Positions 51,709 through 62,775 of a DNA stretch of 64,000 nt are shown here, in pieces. Numbering within the stretch: the first letter of the stretch is position 1; the number at the start of each line of letters is the position of its first letter. This DNA comes from Stichopus chloronotus (taxonomy: Eukaryota; Echinodermata; Holothuroidea; Aspidochirotida; Stichopodidae), in contig CM037846.1 of assembly GCA_021234535.1 (NCBI GenBank), positions 16,318,150-16,382,149 on the forward strand. Direction: 5' to 3'. The notes below the pieces were generated by a model, which worked only from the letters and a program-made list of their open reading frames with translations, made no database searches and was not told the origin of the DNA. The position numbers and the translations under genes are program-made.

Positions 51709-53160
51709 CAGGCCTCGACTTAAGGGTAAAAAACTCCACTGGCCAACAGGGCCAGTAACTTTTGAACTCCACTGGCCCTACCATATTTCCACTGGTCCAG
51801 TTTCCATGACAAATTATACTAATTTTAAAACACCTGTGTTTCTGCTTTTACAGTACACTATCAGTTTGTGTAGACTGTGTTTCCTGGCTAAAACAATAAG
51901 AAATTGGCATTCCAGGTGTATTGTATAGTCCTAGAGAGTCCTAGTTTAGTGAAAATCTGGAAATCACCACGTGATAAGTAGCTGTAGTTAATTACTTGAA
52001 AAAAAGATTGTTCATTAATTTGTGATTAATGAAAAACAAAGACAGTAATAAGAAATACTCAGCATAGGTAGTTAAATAAATAGTTTGCTCCATTTTCTCC
52101 CAATAAAAGGCATGAAATGCTAGGAGAAACATAACCTATAAGGCATATCAAAGTGGTAGGCTAGAGTACCCCCACGGGACCTTCCCAATGTAACAAAAAT
52201 ATTGCGCACACAATTTGTTACAGCATGGCACATACTGTTGGTTTTGTAACATAATGAAACATAGGCCTACGTTTTGCTGCCCATTTTTGCTGAAATTTTT
52301 AAAATCAGTGCACATGCATATTAAGTACAGGGAATTAAAAATGAGAAAATAATACTTTCTGCAATGATGGCTTCAGAAAGCAATGAAAATTGACCTTATT
52401 TAGTTAAATCATAAATTTTCTTCTTCCTCATCTTCAATGCAGTCATTATTACAAAAAGTTCTAGGCCTAGTCTACTCGAACTATACGTATAACTATTATG
52501 TCCAGGCCTAGCCTTAGTGTTACTGTTTCGTGCAGTCAGTGTTAGGCCTAGCCTCCAAATAAAGTCATGAGATACAACTGAAAATCTTTTGAATTCTACA
52601 TATTCATTATTACTGGTAGTGGAGTTTTTATTCTCCTCAAAATTCTAAAAAGGCATGTTACGACAAAAACGCTCCTCTCTACAGCTACGGTATTTAATTA
52701 GGCTAGGCTTAGGCTAAGTTACCTTAAGGATAGGCCTCGTAATTATTGCCAAGAATTTGCAGATTTCCAACATTACTAGCATACTGGTCGTTGGCATGCA
52801 TGACACGACACCGCACAGCATATGAAGCATAATACACACAGACATACGGTGCGTAAACAACGTTGCGTTCGCTCTATTCGGTCAGTTGAACGGAGAGACG
52901 TTCATATCGCGGAACTGAGTTTTATTATGTTCGAATGCAAAACGATCGTTATTTTTGAGAAAATGCGCTGGATTTTTGACGTTACAATTTTTGCCGATAA
53001 CAATTTTCAAGGGCACAGTGTAACAGTTGTATTTTTAACATTGTGTGGCTTTATGGACTGTGCCAAATTCAAGAGGCCCGGAGGGCTAGCTTGTCAGTAT
53101 TTTAACTATCCCGAAGATGAAATCACTGGCCCAGCGGACCAGCGCTTACGTTGAGCCCTG
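51709..53160. mobile_element. Possible hAT-like element without clean target duplication
   Basis: The left end is CAGGCCTCGACTTAAG. The reverse complement of the right end is CAGGGCTCAACGTAAG, matching at 13 of 16 positions. Both ends also carry ACTGGCC-type motifs just inside. Flanking 8-mers (AACTCTTC and CTCTTTTT) do not match. An open frame of 110 codons at 52,822-53,154 ends in ITGPADQRLR next to the right end; I do not recognise it. Length (1,452 bp) and end structure fit a degraded non-autonomous element. Confidence 0.45.
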
Positions 53161-54157
53161 CTCTTTTTGACGAATTTATGTGTTTATATACCGCCGTTAG
53201 GCTCATTTACACGCCCCACATGCGAACATTTTGTCTTTCTCTATGTGTTCTCCTTGCCTTGTTATATTAATGGACAAAAGAAAGTAATGGACTGACTACA
53301 TTGCCTTGCTATTCGACATTAAGTTAGGAGGGATACATACGTTGCTTGTGTAAGTGCTGTTTGTTTCAAACCAGTTTGAAATAAATAACGAATGTGACCG
53401 TGCTTTACATGCAGTAACGGTAACGTTTTGCATGGCAATTTTCAAGTTGACGTATTGAAAGTCTGTATATAGCAAAGTGCATTTTACCGTGATTGATGTT
53501 ATAATTGCTTTATTGTAATGCTACATTTCCTTTAGGTAATTCCCAAAACATAGTTTGGAATAAAGAATTTCTAGCCAAGACGAAATTCGGTCCACTCTCA
53601 CTATGGACAAATAGATTGTGACACGTTCTGTGCTCATCAATAACCGACATAATTTCAAATTACCAGAAAAGGGAGAAGGCCAGTCCAAATTCTGTCAGTG
53701 ATTGTGTATGTATTTGAATGAATTGTTGATATGCACTCAGAACCGTCGCGCAAGGAAGGGGAGGTCCCCCCAAAAAGGAAAGAAAACTCAGAGCGACGAC
53801 AGACCAAAAATCTGAAATGCCACATAGAATTTTCCACACCTCAGTCAGGCACGTTTTATGACGTAGAAAGAAGAAAACATAGCACCAAATTGTGAGAATA
53901 CCTGGTAATTAATAAAGGAATCTTGAGTAAGGACAGTGAAAAAGTCTGACATATCAGTTGGAATTTTCATATCGCACTCTAACACATTTTATGACTTCAA
54001 AAGAAACCAAGTTTTGCAATAGATTGCACTTAAGATTACCTAGTAGATGCAAAATTACTCAACAGGACACCGTCTCTTTTACAACCCCGCACAGATCTAG
54101 AGTACCTCTCACCTCTCCTCATGCTTCTCCCATCTATGACAATCCTATTTTATGGCA
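53161..54157. other. No recognisable gene
   Basis: AT-rich sequence with a few short open frames and no recognised domain or repeat. Confidence 0.4.
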
Positions 54158-54420
54158 TCTTTTTGATTCCTTGCAGTAGGCAGGGGAATCTATGCAGTCC
54201 TGATGTCATGTATGTGTATGTATGTGTGTATGTATGCGTGTGTGTGTGTGACGGTTGCTCGTAAACACGCTATCTCAAGAAGGGTAACTCTGAGTAATTT
54301 CATTTTTGGCATGTTGGTTGCCCATATTGAGTAGATTATCCCTATTGTTTTTGGTGTCCAAATCTTGCATATTAATGAGGTTATGGGGTAAAACATAAAA
54401 CATGTTAAAACTGCCATAGT
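54158..54420. repeat. Copy of the microsatellite-led repeat family
   Basis: Begins TTTTGATTCCTTGCAGTAGG, has a (GTAT)/(GT) microsatellite at about 54,205-54,250, then CGTAAACACGCTATCTCAAG, the order seen in the copies at 27.8 and 57.85 kb. Only one monomer remains. Confidence 0.7.
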
Positions 54421-54680
54421 TCCTTATCCGTGGGTCAGATTTGTTTTAAACTTGATAAGGTTGTCTATTATTAACAGGTTCACGACCCTGTGAAATTTAA
54501 TGCTTATCAATAGGGAGGAAGGGATAATTTTTCACTATAAAACAGTAATAATAGCCTAAACACCATTATTGTGGTTATTATAAACTACCGTACAAATGCA
54601 TATGGGGGCTTCATTGTGCAACATTACTATTGGCAGTGTTTGACAAAGTTAACTCAATGTCATTGAAAACTAGGCTTTTT

Positions 54681-54782
54681 CAGCCTATGGAAGCCAATCC
54701 AGACCATGTCATGTTTGAAATAGCATTTTTCCAGCCTATGGAAGCCAATCAGGACCATGTCATGTTTGAAATAGCGTTTTCC
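54681..54782. repeat. 51-bp direct duplication
   Basis: The segment starting CAGCCTATGGAAGCCAATC occurs at 54,681 and again at 54,732 with few differences. Confidence 0.85.
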
Positions 54783-55201
54783 ATATACTGTACTGCATTT
54801 GTAAGTAGAGAATAACTTTTACTTTTCAAACACTCCCACAGAGGCCTCCATAGGTTGTCTCAGTAACTGGGAGGTCATGGGGTCAGATAGCTGTCACCTG
54901 TGCTTCATTTATCTCTTTGAAAGAACAAAGACTCCTTCCCAGTTTACCACTGACTGTCTCCAGTGTATATTAAGGCATTCCATAAATATTTTATATTTTA
55001 TGTATTGGCCTTTATTATGAGAATAATCTGCAGTTATATATCATCAGAAATACAAGCAGCACGATGCATTGCTGAGTCTCCAGTGTGTTTTCTCAAAATC
55101 TACAATGGCGATGAAGATGGGATCCTTTTATTAAGGACTCTGAAAACCTTCAAGGAAGACCTTAATACTAGAAGAAAATCGATTAAATTCTGACAATTAA
55201 A

Positions 55202-55840
55202 ATGGCCTATCCACATTTTCCTGAGTTCAGTCTCGGAGATAATTCGGATCATGCAAGTATTGGCATGCGGTGGGAGAAATGGCTACTTCGATTGGAAAAC
55301 TTCATTGCATTTGATATCACGGATGAAGCTCATAAAAGGGAAATGTTACTTCATTTTGGAGGGGAAAGCGTTACTGAAATATTTCAAACACTTAATGAAA
55401 CTGGAGACTCGACAGATTATGACACAGCAAAAACCAAGCTGACGGAGTATTTTCAACTTATACAAAATACTGAATACGCGATTTTCAAGTTTCGTCAAGC
55501 GAAGCAAGGGGAAGGCGAAATGTTGGATGTGTTTACCACCAGGCTGAGGCAATTACCAAATTATTGTCAGTTTATGGATATAGATAAAGAAATCAAATCA
55601 CAGATAATTCAAAGTTGCAGTTCATCACGATTGCGGTGAAGAGAGTTGAAGGAACCGAACCGCAACTTAACTGAGTTACTTGACTTAGGGTATGATCTCG
55701 CATCAAAATGCTACAGAAATTGAAGGATCAAAAGTGGAAACAGTACAAAGTAAACTACCGAAAAAGTGGGACAGCGCCAAAAAGAAATGGTACAAACAAA
55801 GCCCAGTGTTGGAAGTGTGGTAGTGACTTTCCAGAAGGAT
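55202..55840 (+). pseudogene. Ty3/gypsy-type retrotransposon gag, broken
   Basis: An open frame of 145 codons starts at 55,202 (MAYPHFPEFSL). It shows the standard order of metazoan Ty3/gypsy gag: a WEKWLLRLENF segment, LLHFGGE, IFQTL, YFQLIQNTEYAIFKFRQAKQGEGE, then TRLRQLPNYCQF and IIQSCSSSRLR. A TGA at 55,637-55,639 stops the frame. In the same frame beyond it gag-like sequence resumes (RELKEP...TELLDLG). Further on, CWKCG near 55,807-55,822 looks like the start of a CCHC zinc knuckle. No protease or polymerase follows, so this is a 3'-truncated dead copy. Upstream, TGGCGATGAAGATGGGATCC at 55,106-55,125 may be the tRNA primer-binding site following a 5' LTR; the LTR limits were not determined. 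Confidence 0.75.
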
Positions 55841-55849
55841 AATGTTGAC

Positions 55850-57200
55850 TGATATCATACTGTACTTGATGTGTGGGTTGGCCATACTGGGTAGGTGATC
55901 CCTATTGCTTTTGGTGGACGTCAAATGTCACGGTCATGTCAGGTTACCCAAAATAAAGATCATTTTGAGTTAAAGGCTTGTGGTGTATCAAGAAAAATAA
56001 CTGCAGTTGATCTTATACTTGTCATGTGGATAATTCAACTTTGTCATAATATAACCATGTGGCAAGGAATCACAAAGCCTTTTGGCTTTCTGGTTTTTTT
56101 TCCTTCTAAATATGGCGATCATTCTCAAACGTTATCGGTACAAGAACTACTTTTACTCTGTCATGCAATCATTCATAGTTGTTACAAACTGATAATCTCG
56201 TGTAATTGTTGAGAGCACAAATTGCTGGAATAACATAACATAACAATAACAATGGCTTTCTGCCAACCATAATTTCTAGGGAGTAAAATTGACGGCAATA
56301 GAAACAAAATATTGATTTTGTCTAAGGTCACTTGCTAGTTGAAAATTTCCCCAAAAGAAAGGTAAAACGTTTGAATTAACTTTTCAGGAAATAATGATAG
56401 CATAAATATTCTACATAAGAGCAATCCAAATTATTACCATTTTTCCACAGAATTTAGAAATTGCAGACATGCTAGCCCTATTTCGAGTCTGGGTACATGA
56501 AGACCAGGAAACCTGGACAGTGTTGCTTATGGCCCCGGGGAAAGGGCGCTCTCTAAAGACCAACCGATGTGAGGCTCTGCTTAGGTGTTTCCTGCCGGCA
56601 GTGCTCGCAAAAGTCTTTTGTTCTCAGGCAAGGTCACCACCACTGTTGAAAAATGTGCATAGGCGCTTCATATGTCCCTAAACATATATGTCCCCCAAAT
56701 TTCAATTTTGGAATGGCGACAATGGGACATGTATGGCTAATGGAATCTTCAACAATTTCATAGCTTCATGAACATCTTGTTTTAATTATGTCGTTAATCT
56801 GATTCGTCAATTAGTTTTTCAACGTCATAAGATTACAGTTGTGTAGCCCGGCAATTACCCAGTTTCACCACACCCTCCCTCAGTCTAGGCCAACCAGTTC
56901 TCCTCAACTCTGTCAAATTATCACCTTTATTGAGTTACCCAAATTTGAGGAGGAGGGGGATTGCCCACAGCCTTTCAGAGCCACCAAACCCTCTGCAAAT
57001 TTGCACATATAGATTTTTTTCATCATGCGTCATAAGAGAATTAAAGGTTGATCAACCAGCGCTGAGCAGTGCATTAAAACAATACCTGACTGTCATGAGG
57101 CAGCAGAAGTTGTTTCTTACTAAATAAGAATGAATGACTGATCATTTTCATGTTTGTTCCTTTAAAGTTGATATCCTTTCGTCCATATTTCCTTGTTTTA
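55850..57200. other. No recognisable gene; AGGTCA-family traces at the left
   Basis: At 55,870-55,945 a fragment of the AGGTCA repeat family (GGTAGGTGATCCCTATTGCT) interrupts or follows the gag remnant. The rest, up to the start of copy 4, shows no gene. Confidence 0.45.
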
Positions 57201-57841
57201 GATTTTTTCAAGATGAATGAAGGCCAAAGAAACGATGCCCTCAGAATTATGTTTTGGGGAGTTCCCCGTTCTGCGTCCACTGTTTTCACCAAGTTCATGA
57301 GTTTCGTGGATAACGTTGAAATATGGCATGAACCTTACGTCCTGAGTTTCATAAATGAGAGTGGCTGGCTCGATGAGAGGCAGGAGCTATTGACTCTGAC
57401 GAAACCATTGTATGACATGTATCCGGAGGGCAAAAGAGGAAATCTGCGCCCGATAAACACTTTCTGGTACGTCATTCTTTGTGAATTCCTGTGCAGAAAT
57501 AATGCGGGTTAGAACACATAGTTAATATGTTTTTAACAAGTGTGTTATCTTTCTCTTCTTTATTATAGTACTTGGCAGAGTTACCTGTCGAAACCAGTCC
57601 GCCGGTAGTCAATAGGCAGAATATCTGAGACCCAACTTTATTTTACTTGAGAAACATTGTTCCCCTTTGTCTGCGATATAGCTACCGCCCATGTAGCACC
57701 CAGATGGGTGCCATCGGGACTACGTGAACGCAATGCGTAGCTATGTCATGAATAGTACATTATATGTTGATATATGTTTATAGGCTTCTTAGAATAAGGC
57801 AGATGTCAATTTGTTAAAAACCCTTTTGTTTCTTCATTTTT

Positions 57842-58350
57842 GATTCCTTGCCGAAGGCAGGGAAGTAATTTATGAGACAATGATGGCGTGCGCGTGCTTG
57901 TTGTTATGTGTGGGACGCCTTAGGCTTGTAAACAAGATATGTCGAGAGCGATAGTTCAAAGTTGGTGTGTAGGTAGTCCACTGTGAGTAGATGATCTCTA
58001 TATTCAAGTAGATCAAAGGACGTTTGAAGTCATCAGGGCAGAAAGTCTGAAAACATATGAAAGAGTATATCTCAGCAACTGAATTTGCTGGAACCTCAAA
58101 CTCTATCCATTGCTAGCACTTGGTGTGTAAATCATCAGTGCTAAGTTTTGGGGGGGGGGGGAGGTCATACTTTAAAAACGTTTTAAACAAGACGGGTTTA
58201 CAGGTAATTGGACTTCAAAATTGGTATGCCGGTTTTTCTTTGTTTTTCATAAACGTTGGCAAGAAATCACAAAGTCCTTTGGCTTTGTGGTTGCAGATTT
58301 TGGTCAGAAATTTTTTTCAGTTTTTTGTTTTGTGATAAAGATATTTTGTC
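57842..58350. repeat. AGGTCA-family repeat in intron 1 of copy 4
   Basis: Starts with TTGATTCCTTGCCGAAGGCAGGG (a small hairpin, CCTTGCCGAAGGCAGG), followed by GTG/GC-rich microsatellite-like sequence. Then come TTGTAAACAAGATATGTCGAG and monomer-like text with AGATCAAAGGA and GAAATCACAAAG phrases. Confidence 0.65.
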
Positions 58351-59512
58351 CAGCTATTAACTTTTAACATTCTCAATTTGACCTACATAGTCATGTACAA
58401 ATTTGCTAATTAAACTCTTTGGTTGCTACCCTTTTTCCACACGAATGTGTGGCTGTTATCCTCTTGGCACACCTCAGTCTGACTGCCTGAAGGATTGTGA
58501 AATGTGTGATTTGTGTTTCAGAGGTGCGGGGTGAATAGATATTCGAGCTCTGTGACAGGAATGTCATGCAGGGTGTAATTGCCTTATTGCCTTTAAAAGA
58601 CAAATTGAGTATACTGCAAAATTCGCTCTTTTGTAAGGTTTTTCAGTGTTATTTTATTGCACACTTATAGCCAGACACTTTGCTTCATTAGAATCAAATT
58701 ACAGACACGAAGCCAGTACAGATGCCGCTTTAAAATTTTTCTATGTCGATTTAATCTTACATATGACAGTTTCTCCCAACCAAAATCCTAGAAGATGGCA
58801 TATGCCCATATTCTCCAATATGATCGCTGGTCAGCTGGTGAATCTTACAGAGTTGTCAGCTGCTAGAGTAACATTTAACATATACTAAAATATGTGTTTC
58901 CGTCTGTATTATTAGTCAAATATTCTGTTCATGTGTACACAAATGATTAGTAAGTGGCTGCAACAATAAGTGTTAGGAACATGCTTATATGCCATTTCTG
59001 TAATCGAAAGTTTTGATTCGATGTTCGTAGTGCAATAAAAAACTGTCACAAATAACATATATGAATATTAATGTATTCTTTTCATGTATCTATGTATTTT
59101 TGCAGTTATGAATCTGTCAGAGAGAGTTTGGAGGAGGTAACCAACAGATCCTTCCACGAAATTCATCTTCGTTAAGGACATGGCATGGGCAATAAACGGA
59201 CATTTTGAATTCATTCCTCAAAAGGTATAGCGTTGGGGTTCGTCCCTCTGATGAGACGAAACAAACGATTTGTACTATCTTTGTTGATATAAGATAAGAA
59301 ATCCAGAATGACGATAGGCTCACTATACTGACACACTGAACAAATGGAGGAAAAGATGATACGCGGCGTCCTTGGTCTGTATGACCAAGCAGCTCGTCTT
59401 CCACAGTTGTCATATGTTATGCACGTTCGACCAGTGAATTTGTTTGTTCGATAGATAACTATATGAGTGGGGCGCATGAGGAGAACGATAGTAATATCAA
59501 GCGTTTGTTTTC

Positions 59513-60078
59513 TATTTCTTGACGAAGGTAGGCAAGATCATGAAAAATGGTGATAGTGATGTATGGAAGTCTGTGTGCATTTGATGCCTTGACTTGTAAA
59601 TACAATATCTTAAGGAGGGAACGGTACTCGAACTTCAAAGTTGGTGTGTTGGTATTACCTTGAAAGTCAATGATAGCCATTGCTTTTATGGAGGTCAAAG
59701 GTCATTTGAGGTCAGCAGTGCTGAAAGTATGAAAACCCATCAAGGGAGATATCTCAGCAACCGAATGTTGCTGGAACTTCAAACTGTTGTCATTGGAAGC
59801 ACTTAATGAGAACATGTCAGTTATTTTTATAGAGATCATATATCATGTGAGGTCAACAAATGGCATTATTTGAGAACCACGTAAACACAATATCTCAAAG
59901 AGGGAAAGGTTCTTTAACTTCAAAGCTAGTGTGTTGGATGTTCACTGTGAGTAGATGATCCCTATTGTTTCTATGGAGGTGACACGTCATTTGTAATCTA
60001 CAGAGTTTAAAGTATGAAAATCCTATTATGGACGATAGCTCAGAAACTGAATGTAGCTGATATATATATATATATATA
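59513..60078. repeat. AGGTCA-family repeat in intron 2 of copy 4
   Basis: Head TTTCTTGACGAAGGTAGGC, then CTTGTAAATACAATATCTTAAGGAGG, then AGGTCAAAGGTCA at 59,692-59,704. Further monomers carry GAGATATCTCAGCAACCGAATGTTGCTGGAAC. Ends in a short (AT)n run at 60,060-60,078. Confidence 0.75.
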
Positions 60079-60959
60079 CGTTATTATATTACCTTATATT
60101 ACCTTACCAGGTAACCCCCCCCCCCCCTTATTCGTATAAAAAATCAAGTAACTACAATATCATATTCCATACATTAGATGCATTTGATGAGATAAGATAT
60201 AAGGAACAATATGTCTGTAAATCTCAGTACGTTCTTTCATCTGTGTGTATGCATACAGGTACCGGTTAAACATGTCTTTCTGATACGCCATCCTCATCGG
60301 TACCTAACATCGAATCGGGTTCATATAATGCGGATGGTAATGAAATCATCCTATGACCCGTCTGATGACTTAATCAAAAAGACTGGAGAGGATGAGATTT
60401 TGAGACTGTGGAAGCATGTTCGAGAGAATATCGACCCCAACCCACCGGTTATAGATAGTGATCAATATCTTCAGACTCCCGACAAGGTCATTCCAAAACT
60501 TTTTGCTGAGATCGGCATCCCATGGAAGGATTCGTATCTTTCATGGGACAAATCGGACGACATCATCACGACTTGGAACGGCAGCTTGGAAGAGAACTTC
60601 GCGGACAAGGTGCTCCAAGGACAAATGTTTAGGAGAGCTTTTGAGAGCGGGGAATTTGTAGCCGTTGACAAAGCGATTCCAGAGAGAGAAGAGCTACATC
60701 CAGACGTCGTACCATTGGTTGACAAGTATATGCCAGGATATGAAGAGATGTCAAAACATCTGCTGCAGGACTGATTTCGTCATAGTCAATATTGATTCCA
60801 GTGACTTAACCATACTCAAATTGTAGTTCTGGCAACCAAATCATATCTCTCATGAGCCTCGTTTCCGCAATGTTGGTTTGTGTGTAGTTAAAGTAATGTT
60901 GACACAGAAATAACCAATCTGTATGCCTCCCTTTATTTTACATATCATATCATCTGTGA

Positions 60960-61440
60960 TCTATCTATCTTTTTCAAATATACAGATCAAAGGTCATTTG
61001 AGGTCACCGGAGCTTAAAGTATGAAAAATGGCCAACGGAAACATCTCACCAACTGAGTGTTGCTGGAACACTTGTACCTGTCACATTGGTAGCCCTTTAT
61101 AAGTAGATAAGTTTTGACCTCCAGTTTTTGACCTCCACTTTTATGGAGGTCAAAGGTCTTTGTAGGTAAATAACCTTGCATGTACAGTATCTTAATAAGG
61201 GTAGTTGCTACAACTTCAAACTTAATGCGTTAGTTGTCCATTTTAAGTAGATGATTTCTATTGTTTTTCATGAAGGTCATTTGAGGTCACCAGAGGTTGA
61301 AGTATGAAAACTTACTATATCTCAGATATCTCAGAAACTAAATGTTGCTGGAACTTCATGCTGGTTACTTTAGTAGTTCGTGATGAGTCTAGATGATATT
61401 TGTGTAACCATTAAAGTGTAGCTGAAACTTGTAAATGTCA
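60960..61440. repeat. AGGTCA-family repeat downstream of copy 4
   Basis: Three degenerate monomers containing GATCAAAGGTCATTTGAGGTC (60,986), AGGTCAAAGGTCT (61,147-61,159) and CTCAGAAACTAAATGTTGCTGG. They match the monomers in intron 2 of copy 4. Confidence 0.7.
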
Positions 61441-62775
61441 TGTGAGATTTTCAATGTGTCTCCCTAACAACCACTTAAGGCCTCCTCAAAAGTAAAATGT
61501 AAATGTAAGTAAATCTACGTAACAGCAGTACAGTATACTGTCAGGGGTAATTCTTCTGACCAGGGTTATCTTATCTAAATATCAGATTTGTGTGAAACTT
61601 TCCTTCGAAACTTTCTTCAGTATATTTGAACACCTTTGAAAGTTTGATAGCTTACCGGAATTAGCTTTCCTTCTTTTTAGAACTCTGCTGAGATGTTCAA
61701 AAACAATTCTTTATGCAATAAAATCGTTAAGAGGACTAAGGACTGCAATGCATCGTTATCTTGAAGGGTCTCCATACAACCACCGGATTAATATTCTGAA
61801 GGACAGCACAAATTTAGGCCTATTGATAGGCCTAGGCCCAACATGGGGAAAAAATTAAAGAGGGAACTACTTGACATGAGTTACCCCAAACCAACCATAA
61901 GGTGATCTTACAGCAATGTTTTAACTGTAACGTTTTGAGCGTGTGCAATCCTTTTTCTTTGTTGAACTAACTTAGGCCTAGTTCCGAAATTTTGCATAAC
62001 CTACTGAGCACTCTCACACTCACAGGGAAATTAGGCTCAGCACACAACCAATCTTCCACTTACTGCTGTTAGGACTGAGAGTAAGACATCAAACATGTCC
62101 AAGTTTTTCTCAAAATGTATATATATTCAATAAATCTGTCACTGTCTTTATCTAAAATCAGTGATCAGGCCCCGTAGCTGTACAACGCTCTGTGGCACTC
62201 AGTTACGTACACACTGTACAGTAAATACACGTACACTGACCACAGCGTGCACACATTAGTACATTACTTACGAGCAAACGAGCAAACGAACTAAAGCACT
62301 ACATTGTTGCTGTATGTCAATTGTTATTGTTTTTGTCTTAGTGTTACTTTCTGTTTCGCGCACGAATTTTGTTGACATGTTGTAAATTTGTTTACCTTTT
62401 CTCGCGATTCCTCTTCAATAAAAATGCTGTTATTTAAGAACCAAATTCCTTTCTTTTCTCGTCTTTTTTTTTTATCGAAATCTCGTTGGTATGTGTTGAC
62501 TGTATGGTAGCCAAAAATTCTTAAAACTTTTATTTTATGGCTCCCCAAAATTTACATTAAATTTTCAGAAATTATTTCAGTATCGCATTCAACGCACAAA
62601 CGTAGGCGAGACGCGCCCAATAACATCAAATGTGACGGTAAGAAATCAACCAATACATTAATACCTTACAATCATTATCATAACACATACGGAAAGAACT
62701 AATGCATGTAAACACATAAACTGGAAATTATACATTAAACCAAATTAAGGCTCCCCGTTGGGGATTCGAACAAAA
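61441..62775 (-). other. No gene; probable 3' end or LTR region of the BEL/Pao element
   Basis: No coding signal was seen. Because the BEL/Pao pol frame on the minus strand ends at 62,776, its 3' LTR should lie immediately to the left. I could not fix LTR boundaries without a second LTR copy in the window. Confidence 0.3.

Larger units (their letters stand above)
57213..60774 (+). pseudogene. Sulfotransferase-like gene copy 4, exon 2 frameshift
   Basis: Fourth tandem copy. Coding exons are 57,213-57,466, 59,106-59,224 and 60,259-60,774, with introns of 1,639 and 1,034 bp that are enlarged by AGGTCA-family repeats. Exon 1 (WGVPRSASTVFTKF, WHEPY) and exon 3 (VPVKHVFLIRHPHRYLTS through DKYMPGYEEM to TGA) are intact and closest to copy 3. 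Exon 2 is 119 nt instead of the 118 nt of the other copies. One extra base around 59,131-59,145 shifts the frame and brings in TAA at 59,173-59,175. At the exon 1 end the usual TTCTC|GT is TTCTG|GT, changing a Ser codon to Cys after splicing. As written the gene would give a protein truncated before the 3'-phosphate-binding segment. A single base error in the sequence could produce the same picture, so pseudogene status is likely but not certain. TTTTAG lies 15 nt before the ATG. Confidence 0.78.

Noticed and set aside
62740..62775. GTTCGAATCCCC as part of a tRNA gene on the minus strand
   Set aside because: No T-stem pairing, no D-arm or anticodon arm; it lies directly after the BEL/Pao pol stop.
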